NCBI GenBank assembly: GCA_934463115.1
Contig: CAKSIN010000004.1
Location: forward strand, 1 to 64,000
Length of the DNA stretch: 64,000 bases
Source of the DNA: an uncultured Clostridia bacterium
GTDB taxonomy: Bacteria > Bacillota > Clostridia > UMGS1810
Direction of reading: 5' to 3'
Position 1 is the stretch's first letter. Each line of letters starts with the position of its first letter. Made by a program: the position numbers and the translations under genes. Positions 25,519 to 34,000 of the stretch are shown here, in pieces. The notes under the pieces were generated by a model. The model saw only the letters and a program-made list of their open reading frames with translations, was not told the DNA's origin and searched no databases.

Positions 25519-26871
25519 TCAAATTCTGCATTTCACAAATTTGCCCCATCCGGATTCTCCCACAAACTCGCCTTTGTCAAAAACAAGTCTGCCGCGCGAG
25601 TAGGTCTGCTCGGGGTAGCCGCTCAGACTGATTCCCTCCCAGATGGTGTGGTCACAGTCGGAGTGCATTTTGTCGTTTGTAATGGTAAATTCCGTGTTCG
25701 GATTGTAGATGACAATGTCGGCGTCTTTTCCTATTGCTATACTGCCCTTGCCGCGGCAGCCGAAGATTTTTGCCGGATTTTCGGAGCATATTTCAACAGC
25801 CTTTTCAAATGTGATTTTGCCCTCGTTTGCCGCCGAAAGCATGTACGGATACATGTTTTCGATTCCGGCGCAGCCGTTCGGGATTTTTGTAAAGTCGTCT
25901 TTGCCCCAATCCTTTTCGTACGACTGAAACGGGCAGTGGTCGGTGGCAATTGTGTCGATATCGCCCCTTTTGATTGCCTCCCAGAGTGCCAGGCGGCTTT
26001 CCTCGCCTTTCATCGGCGGTGAGCATACAAAGTTTCTGCCGTCGTCACGCTTGTATACATCGCAGGTAAATTCGAGGTACTGCGGACACGTTTCCGCATA
26101 GATTTTATATCCCTCATCCTTTGCCCGTGTAACCGCTCTTACACCTTCTTTGTTTGCAAGGTGAACGATATAGAGCGGAGCGTCGAGCGCTTTTGCCCAC
26201 TGAATGGCTCTGATGTCGGCTTCTGCCTCAACAAATTCGGGGCGCGACATATAGTGATACCACGCGCTTGTTTTTCCCTCGCTTAAATATTGAGCGGTGA
26301 GCGTGTTCACCATTTCGTTGTTTTCGGCGTGAACACCTATCAGCGCACCGCATTCTTTTGCCTTTTTCAGAACTTTGTAGAAAACACCGTCGGTAACACC
26401 GAAATCATATACCATAAATACCTTAAATGACGGAACGCCGAATTTAACAGCGTCCTCAATTGAGTCGAGCAGGTCTCCGCTTACGTCCTTTACCGCAACA
26501 TGATACGAATAGTCCACTGCCGCAACCGGTGCACACATTGCGTCACGCCGTTTTACCGCGTCTACCATGGTTTCGCCGAAATCCTGCAGCACAAAGTCGA
26601 ATACGGTTGTTGTGCCGCCGCAGGCTGCAGCTCTTGTCCCGGCAAAATAGTCGTCGGAGGAGATTGTGCCGCCGAAAGGCATTGCAAGATGCGTATGTGC
26701 ATCAATTGCCCCGGGAAGCACAAGCTTCCCTTCGGCGTTGACAACCGTTGTGTTTTCGCCCGGCGCAATATCGGCGCCGATCTGCGTTATCTTTCCGTTT
26801 TCGACTGCAACATCGGCCTTAAAGCTTTCGCCTCCGTTTACAACCGTTCCGTTTTTTATAAGTAAATCCAT
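25519..26871 (-). CDS. Dihydropyrimidinase (D-hydantoinase family)
   Basis: The 450-residue amidohydrolase-superfamily enzyme opens the dihydropyrimidine ring to N-carbamoyl-beta-alanine. The binuclear metal site is complete: DAHTHLAM (His59, His61), carboxylated Lys150 in SFKVFMVYD, His181 in GVHAENN, His237 in IVHLAN and Asp311 in ATDHCPF. Length and motif spacing are typical of dihydropyrimidinase. It sits between the substrate-binding protein and PreA genes, in pathway order. Sequence does not distinguish it fully from hydantoinase, but the context does. Confidence 0.93.
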   Translation of the reverse strand: MDLLIKNGTVVNGGESFKADVAVENGKITQIGADIAPGENTTVVNAEGKLVLPGAIDAHTHLAMPFGGTISSDDYFAGTRAAACGGTTTVFDFVLQDFGETMVDAVKRRDAMCAPVAAVDYSYHVAVKDVSGDLLDSIEDAVKFGVPSFKVFMVYDFGVTDGVFYKVLKKAKECGALIGVHAENNEMVNTLTAQYLSEGKTSAWYHYMSRPEFVEAEADIRAIQWAKALDAPLYIVHLANKEGVRAVTRAKDEGYKIYAETCPQYLEFTCDVYKRDDGRNFVCSPPMKGEESRLALWEAIKRGDIDTIATDHCPFQSYEKDWGKDDFTKIPNGCAGIENMYPYMLSAANEGKITFEKAVEICSENPAKIFGCRGKGSIAIGKDADIVIYNPNTEFTITNDKMHSDCDHTIWEGISLSGYPEQTYSRGRLVFDKGEFVGESGWGKFVKCRI

Positions 26872-26883
26872 AAAGCATCCTCC

Positions 26884-27969
26884 TCACTTTTTGTAAACGA
26901 GTACAAGTCCGGACCTCTGGTAAATCTGAGCTATTTCCAGCAAATCCATACCGCCGGAGTTCGCCGAAATCAGGTTTGATACCCATGTTACGCCGAAATC
27001 AACTGTACCGTTGTTTACAGCTGTTGTTTCGCCGATGTCGCCGCCGCCGGATACAATATCAACCTTCAGACCGGCTTCGTCGTAGTAGCCTTTTGCTTTG
27101 GCTACAAAGTAGCCCATAAACTGTGCCTGCGGCAGCCATTTGAGCTGAACGGAAACGTTCTTCTTTTCGGGTGTGCCGATGTCACCGCTCTTTGCCGCGT
27201 CGAGATATGATGTGTCGCGGATATCGTCGAGCGTGAGGGATTTCAGCTTATCCGCAGCTTTTGAGTCATCCAGTTTAATATATTTCTTCGCCAGGTCGAG
27301 AGTCTGCTGCATTGCCTCTTCGTCCATTTTTCCGTAATCGGATACCTTGTTGCCCTTTGTATCGGTTTCGATAAGTTTTGCAACCTCTTTTGCCATGTAC
27401 TTCTGGTGGTCTGTCGATACCGACGAACCGGATTCATAAACTATCTGTGCCGCCTCATCGGGGTTTTTGCAGGCATATTCCCAGCCCTTGAGCGACGCCG
27501 CCAGAAACGCTTTTACCGTATTCGGGTTTTCTTTTGCAAATTCCTTTGTGCAGAAGATGTTATCTTCGAGCATTGCCACGCCCTGGTCGTTCATGTCGAT
27601 TGTTCCGACCTTGTCGCCGTAGCCGTAGCCGCCCTCGTAGTCGTTTACAACCAGCCCGAGCTCATTGTATGTCATTGCCGATGCAAGCGTAATCGAGTCA
27701 TCGTCAAATCCGTCCATGTCGAACGACTGCACCAGATAATCGGTACTCTTTCCGTATTTTGTGAGAAGAGCCTGAATTTCGTATTCGTTTCCGAGTCCCC
27801 AGTTTCCGACTTTGCCTTCGTCGGCAGCGGCTATAATGCGCTCTTCATCGGTCATATCGGCTTTTGTGCTTTCCGTTCCGGCGGATTCCTTTTTGTCTCC
27901 GCAACCGGCAAACATTGAAACAATCAATGCCGTTATCATTAACATTCCCAACCATTTCTTCGCTTTCAT
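26884..27969 (-). CDS. NMT1/THI5-like substrate-binding lipoprotein with swapped lobes
   Basis: The 361-residue lipoprotein has a signal peptide with lipobox SMFAGC (Cys23). It belongs to the NMT1/THI5-like family that binds pyrimidines and related heterocycles for ABC import, but its order is permuted. The half that is normally C-terminal (KVGNWGLGNEYEIQALLTKYG at ~53, SAMTYNELGLVV, GVAMLEDNIF, VKAFLAASLKGWEYA) comes first. The half that is normally N-terminal (NVSVQLKWLPQAQFMGYFVA at 271, DFGVTWVSNL, IAQIYQRSGLVLV) forms residues 271-361. Nothing seems missing, so this is a circular permutation. Substrate predicted: uracil or thymine. The ATG at 27969 has AAGAAGGA. Confidence 0.88.
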   Translation of the reverse strand: MKAKKWLGMLMITALIVSMFAGCGDKKESAGTESTKADMTDEERIIAAADEGKVGNWGLGNEYEIQALLTKYGKSTDYLVQSFDMDGFDDDSITLASAMTYNELGLVVNDYEGGYGYGDKVGTIDMNDQGVAMLEDNIFCTKEFAKENPNTVKAFLAASLKGWEYACKNPDEAAQIVYESGSSVSTDHQKYMAKEVAKLIETDTKGNKVSDYGKMDEEAMQQTLDLAKKYIKLDDSKAADKLKSLTLDDIRDTSYLDAAKSGDIGTPEKKNVSVQLKWLPQAQFMGYFVAKAKGYYDEAGLKVDIVSGGGDIGETTAVNNGTVDFGVTWVSNLISANSGGMDLLEIAQIYQRSGLVLVYKK

Positions 27970-28022
27970 CGTAATTCCTTCTTTCTTTAAATTAATATTT
28001 ATATACATTAAAGAAACGTCTG

Positions 28023-28820
28023 TCATGCAGCTCTCTTCTTTAAATATATACCCTCCGCCGCCAAAAGCAGCGCAAACAACGCAATTCCTATAGCGCACGC
28101 AACGGCAATATATGCCCACGCCGTTGAATACTGCGCAATAAGGATGTTTTCTCTTATCTGCCGCCCCACCCCGGCGCGGTACTCGGCAAAGTATTCGCTT
28201 ACGAGCGCTGTAATTACGCTCGACGGAACACTGACCTTAAGCGCCGTGAATATGTACGGAATACTGTTCGGCAGCCTGAGCTTGAGAAATACCGTCCGTT
28301 TATTTGCGGCATATGATTTCATCAGATCGAGCGAGAACGGCTTCAGCTCGGTTAAGCCGCGGTATGCGTTTATACTCATCGACGCCATGCACATAAGCGT
28401 TACAACGATTATTTTTGCAACGGTGCTCCTGACCGACGCGTCGGTGCTTACATCCTTAGTCCAGTTCATGATAACCGGCGCCATGGCAACTATCGGTATT
28501 GCGTTAAATGCCGAGATTACCGTGAGGCCGCCTTTGCCGAATCCCGGCGACAACGTTGCGCCGATTGCCGCGGCGTACCCAAGGAGCGAACCCAGCAGAA
28601 GTCCGGTTATTATGACGAACATCGACGCTCCGACATTCGGCATAATCTTATCTGTGTTGGCTGCCACAATTTCGAAAATCCTTGTCGGATACGGCAGAAT
28701 ATATTCATCTGTTCTAAGCAGCTTATGCAAAGCGCCCGTCTGCCACATACAGACAATAACAATGCCGAAAACAAGCGGATAAACAACCGATGTAACGGAT
28801 TCAAGCTGTTTTTTTGCCAT
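28023..28820 (-). CDS. ABC transporter permease (pyrimidine uptake)
   Basis: The 265-residue inner-membrane permease of the SsuC/ThiX type has about six transmembrane segments and the EAA-like loop that contacts the ATPase (RGLTELKPFSLDLMKSYAANKRTVFLKLRLPNSIPYIFTALK, key residues Ala-Ala-Asn and Leu-Pro). It forms a heterodimeric channel with the neighbouring permease. It is separated from the second permease by 5 bases. Substrate is inferred from the catabolic genes in the same operon. Confidence 0.9.
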   Translation of the reverse strand: MAKKQLESVTSVVYPLVFGIVIVCMWQTGALHKLLRTDEYILPYPTRIFEIVAANTDKIMPNVGASMFVIITGLLLGSLLGYAAAIGATLSPGFGKGGLTVISAFNAIPIVAMAPVIMNWTKDVSTDASVRSTVAKIIVVTLMCMASMSINAYRGLTELKPFSLDLMKSYAANKRTVFLKLRLPNSIPYIFTALKVSVPSSVITALVSEYFAEYRAGVGRQIRENILIAQYSTAWAYIAVACAIGIALFALLLAAEGIYLKKRAA

Positions 28821-28825
28821 TTAAA

Positions 28826-29650
28826 TCACCCCTTCTGAGATTTTGCTTTTCTTTTGTACGGGCAAAGAATATATTCCAGAAGCCCCATTACCGAAAAGCT
28901 AAGTATTCCGATTATGGCGCTGAAAAATACAATCTGCCAGAAAACATATCTTGTCATTGCACCCTTGAGTGCCTGAGACAGCAGACACCCGAGCCCAATT
29001 CCGCCCTGCAGCGTGTCCACCAGGATAGACGCCGTTATCGCCATCGGCGCCGAAATCTTCAGCCCCGTGAAGAAATACGGAATGCAGGCCGGTATCATCG
29101 TTTTTGTGTATATCTGAAACCGGTTTGCCGCATATGAAAACATCAGCTCGTGTTTTTCGCGCTCCACCGATTTAAACCCGGCGAGGGTATTTGTTGCCAC
29201 GGGATAAAACGTGAGTATCGCGGCGATTACGACGCGGCTGCGTGTTATATCGCCCGTAATGGCGTTGATGATAGGTGCCATTCCCAGAATCGGTATCATT
29301 TGTATCAGCATAAGGTACGGAAACGCAATTTTTTCAATCGGCTTCCACAGGCTCATCAGCAATGCGAGAACAAAGCCACACACAATTCCGATTATGTATC
29401 CTATTGCGGCGCGGGAGAGCGTTGCCGCCGCATTTGTCATTACCATCTGAACCGCCGTTTGCCCTCCGTTGATTGTCCTCTTGCTTGCAACCGATTCGGC
29501 AATTCCGGACAAGTGCGGCAGAATATTTTCGGGTGTTCTCTTTGTTGCCGCAACGTAGAATGCAAATATTTCCCATACTGCCATGATGAGAACTATCCAT
29601 ACAATTGTCATGAAATATTTCTTATCGGCAAGTTTTTTTACAGTCTTCAT
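28826..29650 (-). CDS. ABC transporter permease (pyrimidine uptake)
   Basis: The 274-residue permease is paralogous to its downstream neighbour, with about six transmembrane helices and a matching coupling loop (FKSVEREKHELMFSYAANRF, then MIPACIPYFFTGLKISAPMA). The ATG at 29650 is chosen because GGAGGTGA lies 6 bases upstream; a longer frame upstream overlaps the ATPase gene and lacks a site. With the partner permease, ATPase and lipoprotein it makes a complete importer. Confidence 0.9.
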   Translation of the reverse strand: MKTVKKLADKKYFMTIVWIVLIMAVWEIFAFYVAATKRTPENILPHLSGIAESVASKRTINGGQTAVQMVMTNAAATLSRAAIGYIIGIVCGFVLALLMSLWKPIEKIAFPYLMLIQMIPILGMAPIINAITGDITRSRVVIAAILTFYPVATNTLAGFKSVEREKHELMFSYAANRFQIYTKTMIPACIPYFFTGLKISAPMAITASILVDTLQGGIGLGCLLSQALKGAMTRYVFWQIVFFSAIIGILSFSVMGLLEYILCPYKRKAKSQKG

Positions 29651-29669
29651 CGGTATCACCTCCGGATAA

Positions 29670-30449
29670 TTACACGCCTTCAAAGCTGTTTCGCACTTTT
29701 GCGACAAGCCCGGTAAATTCCGGCGTGCTTTTCATCTCCATCGTCCTCGGCCTCGGAAGATTTATATCAACCACAGCCGACAGTCTGCCCGGGTGCGGCG
29801 ACAAAACGCAAACCTTATCGGACAAAAACACCGATTCCGAAATGTTGTGTGTTACAAAAACAATCGTCTTGTTTGTTTTTCGCCAAATCCTGAGCAGGTC
29901 TACATGGAGCTTTTCTCTGGTAAATTCGTCTAGCGCCGAGAACGGCTCGTCCATCAGCAGAATTTCGGGCTGAATCGCAAGTGCCCGCGCAATTCCCACT
30001 CGCTGCTGCATACCTCCCGACAGCTGATGCGGATAGTGGTTTGCAAATTCGCCGAGCCCCACGAGTTCAAGCATTTTATCGGCGCGCTCGCTCTGTTCCT
30101 TTTGCGGAACATGCATTATCTCGAGAGGAAGCATAATGTTCTTTTTCACCGTGCGCCATTCATACAGCACGGCACTCTGAAACACTATTCCGTACCGTCG
30201 CTTTAATCTTGCGTCGTGAGGACTCTCGCCCGATATGCTGATTTCCCCCGATGACGGCGTGAGCAGGTCGGCGATGATTCGCAGAAGTGTTGTCTTGCCG
30301 CAGCCCGACGGACCTACCAGCGAAACAAATTCGCCTTTTTCTATATCCAGCGTAACACCCGTCAGGGCGGTTACATCTCTGCCGTCATTTGTGCGGTAGA
30401 CCATTCCTATGTCTTTTAACATTATTTCCGTATTGCTTACAGCTGCCAT
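29670..30449 (-). CDS. ABC transporter ATP-binding protein (pyrimidine uptake)
   Basis: The 259-residue ATPase of the SsuB/ThiZ type has Walker A GPSGCGKTTLL, the Q-loop in RYGIVFQSAVL, signature LSGGMQQRVGIARA, Walker B ILLMDEPFSALD and the H-loop VFVTHNISES. The ATG at 30449 follows AAGGAAG. It is the first gene of the 11-gene pyrimidine operon; a consensus promoter and a hairpin lie in its leader. Confidence 0.93.
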   Translation of the reverse strand: MAAVSNTEIMLKDIGMVYRTNDGRDVTALTGVTLDIEKGEFVSLVGPSGCGKTTLLRIIADLLTPSSGEISISGESPHDARLKRRYGIVFQSAVLYEWRTVKKNIMLPLEIMHVPQKEQSERADKMLELVGLGEFANHYPHQLSGGMQQRVGIARALAIQPEILLMDEPFSALDEFTREKLHVDLLRIWRKTNKTIVFVTHNISESVFLSDKVCVLSPHPGRLSAVVDINLPRPRTMEMKSTPEFTGLVAKVRNSFEGV

Positions 30450-30478
30450 ATATAACACTTCCTTTTCAAATAAAAAGT

Positions 30479-30530
30479 AAAATCGGCAGACAAAACCGCC
30501 CCTTGCGAGACGCCTTTGTCTGCCGATTTT
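30479..30530 (-). promoter_or_regulatory. Leader hairpin of pyrimidine operon
   Basis: A 16-bp perfect helix, AAAATCGGCAGACAAA with TTTGTCTGCCGATTTT, lies between the operon promoter and the first start codon. On the transcript it is followed by TTTTACTTTTTATTTG, so it can act as a leader terminator (attenuator). A competing antiterminator was not found by eye. Confidence 0.65.
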
Positions 30531-30554
30531 AACTGCAAAATTTATTATGGGCAT

Positions 30555-30583
30555 ATTATAACCCGAAAATATTTTAATGTCAA
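30555..30583 (-). promoter_or_regulatory. Consensus promoter of pyrimidine operon
   Basis: On the minus strand TTGACA (plus 30578..30583), a 17-base spacer and TATAAT (plus 30555..30560) form a perfect sigma-A promoter. It is about 105 bases upstream of the ATPase start. Confidence 0.92.
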
Positions 30584-30601
30584 TGTGTATCTTGAAATTT
30601 A

Positions 30602-30613
30602 GTGTTTGAACAC
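30602..30613. promoter_or_regulatory. Inverted repeat upstream of pyrimidine promoter
   Basis: GTGTT-TG-AACAC lies about 19 bases upstream of the -35 element, a position suited to an activator. It is a candidate binding site for the operon's own PucR regulator; this is inference from position alone. Confidence 0.4.
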
Positions 30614-30704
30614 AATAATCCAATTGTTCATATGTGCTAAAGCACACGAAAAGTTGTTGCGACTACCGGCGTACTGAGAATTTGCTTCTTGCCGACAATT
30701 GCAG

Positions 30705-31008
30705 TTGCCAATGGCGCAAATGCTTAGCCTCCCGCCAATCAGCTGCAAGTAAACTAACAAGGTTTTCGCCGCGGAAAATTCCCTTTCCGCCGTTCGGCTT
30801 TGAAAGCGAGCAGCCGACACAATCAGCGAAGAAAATTAATTGCAGCGCAAAATCGGCATTGCGAATAATTATTTACCCAATTGCAATGCCGATTTTAGGA
30901 AAACGAGCCGCGATGATTTCGCGGCCTTTTTCCAGCGCGTTTCAATTAATTTTCAAGATGTTTTTGTGTCCTGCAAACTTTCACTGCCGTGAGGCGGAAA
31001 AGGAATTT
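30705..31008 (-). repeat. Foldback repeat copy C (structured 3' element)
   Basis: Outer helix 30771..30791 (GCGGAAAATTCCCTTTCCGCC) with 30993..31008; perfect 11-bp middle helix AAAATTAATTG (30832..30842) with CAATTAATTTT (30943..30953); inner helix AAAATCGGCATTGC with GCAATGCCGATTTT; hairpin GCCGCGA/TCGCGGC. Similarity to copy B extends leftward to about 30705. Its right end runs 28 bases into the reading frame of the giant secreted-protein gene. Confidence 0.85.
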
Positions 31009-34000
31009 GATTTGCATAACGGTCTCAAAGCCCTTATGTTATCCAAGAGCATAGCCTTTCCCGATACAGCACCTTCGGTGTTTATCGGAACAAACACTTT
31101 GCCGTCGGTAATAGATTCGAATGATACCTTACCGATTGCCGACTCCGTGAGATGCCCGTATTGATTGTATAGTGCCAAACAAAGATACTTTTCTCCGAGT
31201 TCCTGCGGAATGCTGAGTTCAACAGAAACTCCGCCCGACACAAGCTCCGCGGAATCTATTTTAACCGCATTGCCTATCACAATATCCACCTTTTTTTCGT
31301 AACAGCTGCCGTAGTAATTTGCCGTTACAACCGCGCTGTATATCCCCTCGCCGAGGCTCTTGTCTATTACAAGGCGGCGCTTGGCGCCGTCCCAGGTGAT
31401 TTTGCCGTTGTCCGACTGCATGCTCCACTCGGCATATTCGCTCAAATCGGCGTCGCCGGATATCGGTTCTCCGCTGTCGTCCTCGCCCATGTACCTTTTC
31501 GAGGTGAGTCTGTACGGTGAGGTGTAGTTTTCGCTGCGTGTGCCGGTGAGGGTGATGTTGTCTGCGCCCTCCAGCACGGAATCGCAATATATATAATCGC
31601 TGCTGTACGATGAACCCACGGCATTGAATGCCTCAACGCAAACGTACAAGCCGCCGTCGCCACTGTTTGAACCCGGGCGGCTCACCAGGATTGTATTCTC
31701 GCTGCCGGGCAGCGTAATTGCCTCGCCGTCTCCCACCGTTATCTCATAGTATTCCACGGGAACGCCGCCGTCATCTTCCACATCCCATTGCACCCTTATG
31801 TAGTCGTCGCCGACGTATGCGGTTATCGTCGGTTCGCTCGGTTCTTTGGGCAGCGACGCGTCGGGAGTCACAGTAAAGTATTCCGCATTTCTCAGCGTTA
31901 TACCGTTTTTGTCTGTGCCGCTTGTGGATATTCCCACGGTATATTCTTTTCCGTTTTCCAGACCGTCTATCTTGATGTAATCATTAAATGTGTACCACCG
32001 CACACCGTCAAGTGTGTACGAAAGCGTATCGTCGGGATTGTGCTTTTGCGCGTAAATTCCTATACCGCTGTTTAACACTTCAACATGCGGATTTATCGGC
32101 GGAAGAGGCGCGTCCGAACTCGTTGTTCTTGTCTGACTCAGTGCACCGCCGCCACCCTCGGAATTTACACCGCGCACACTTGTGGTGTATTCCTTGTCGC
32201 TCACCAATTCTGTAAACACATAATGCAGCATATCGCCGAATTTAACGGGTTGTATCGCTTTCCAGTCGCCGTCGTCGAGTTTAACCTCGTAACCGGTAAC
32301 GGATTCGTCGGTGAGCGCATACCATATCATCTCAATGCAGTTGTAACCGCGAACCGCGCTGTTGCCCGACGGTGCAAGCAGGTTGGACGGAACGGTCTGC
32401 GTTGTCTTTGCAAAATCACCCGTGCCCTTTGAATTTACTGCCCGTACACAAAAATCGTAGTCACGGTTTACGATAAGGTCACTGAATGTATAACTGCCCT
32501 TGCCGCTGTCTGTCGGCATAACATCAATCCAGTTTGTGCCGCCGTCTTTCGACACCTGATATTTGATTATTCCGTCACCGGTGTAACACGGATTGCCCCA
32601 TGTAATCTCGGCTTGCCTGTAGCTCATGTATGCCCTCAGTTCTATCGGGCGCGACGGGGCGATTTTATCTGCCGACGGGGTGGCGGTTATAACCGTCTTT
32701 GTTTCGCGGTCGGCGGTAGCGGCAGATATTGATATCTCATATTCCCTGCCGTTTTCAAGTCCGTTCAGTTTAAATTCACGTTCATTGCCTTCATACACCT
32801 CGTTCATTGTGTAGCTTCCGCCCATATTGCACATTATTATGTAGCGTTTGGCATTCACAGTCGGGCAATAGCGGTTTTCTCCCCAGTGTGCCGGCGCATC
32901 CCACGTTAAGGTGATGCTCTTGTCACCCGGATACACCTTTATATTCTGCACCGGAGCAGGATCATCCGGAGGTGAAGTCACCTCAAATTCATGCCATGCC
33001 GCCTCGCTCTCGCCGGCAGTGGTGATCGCCTTTAATCCAATGGTGTATTTTTCACCGACGGTGAGGTCTTCGGACGGCTGCAAATAAAAGCTCTGCCCCG
33101 ACTGCGCCGTGCTGTACGACTCTTTCCAGACTTGCTGTCCGTCCTGCACATAGTTTGGATGGTCTTTGATTGTGTACAGATAATGCATCATCCGTCCGCC
33201 GCCGTCATCCTCCGGAGCTTCAACAAGGAGTTTTATCGGATTCGGTGTTTCGCTTGCCGCAAACAGAAAACTCGGAGCACCGGGAACTGTCGGCCGGGTA
33301 ACGTTGTATCGGAGTGTAACAAATGCCGACGTCACCCCGTTTGTAATCTTAAGTGTGCCTGTGTGCTCTCCGATGCCGAGCCCCTTTTTCGGAGCGACCT
33401 TGACAGCGGCGGTGGAATTTTGCAAATCCTTTGCATAAATCAGGCTCGGTGACAGCTGTTCCGTTATTTCAAAATCGCTGTTTTCGTCCAGCTCGGCAAA
33501 GAGATTTGCAATCGACTCGGTGTGGATATTTTTTACCGTAACCGTCTGCGCTGCCGCCGCAGGTGTGCCGGCGTAGTAGTTGTATCGCATACTGCCGAAA
33601 TCCAGCTCGGCAGAATCCGTTTCTATCCACACGGGATCGGTGTATTTCTCCACAACCACCACAAATGGATTCGACAGCTTGCCGCCAACATTTAGCATCA
33701 GCTCATACTCCCCGGGCTTGACATTGCTGTTTATCCTTATTCCGAAAGGATAGCTGCCGCTCTGCCCGATATTGCTGCCTCCGGTGTTAAGAGTCATGCC
33801 GAGCGGTGCGCCCTCGAGAGCCGTGTACGACTCGCGGCTTACTCCCTCTATCTGTGCCGTGAATCCGACTTCGTTTACATAGCCGGCGGTTTTCGGTCCT
33901 ACCTGCTCCACCGACATTTTTGCCGGCGAAACGGAGAGCGAACCCGGAACAACGCCCGACGGCTGAATTACACCGGAGGTTATGTATGTGACAACGGGGA

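Noticed and set aside
26884..27969. The binding protein as a fusion of two different proteins
   Set aside because: Both halves belong to the same family and together make exactly one complete domain, so permutation explains it better.
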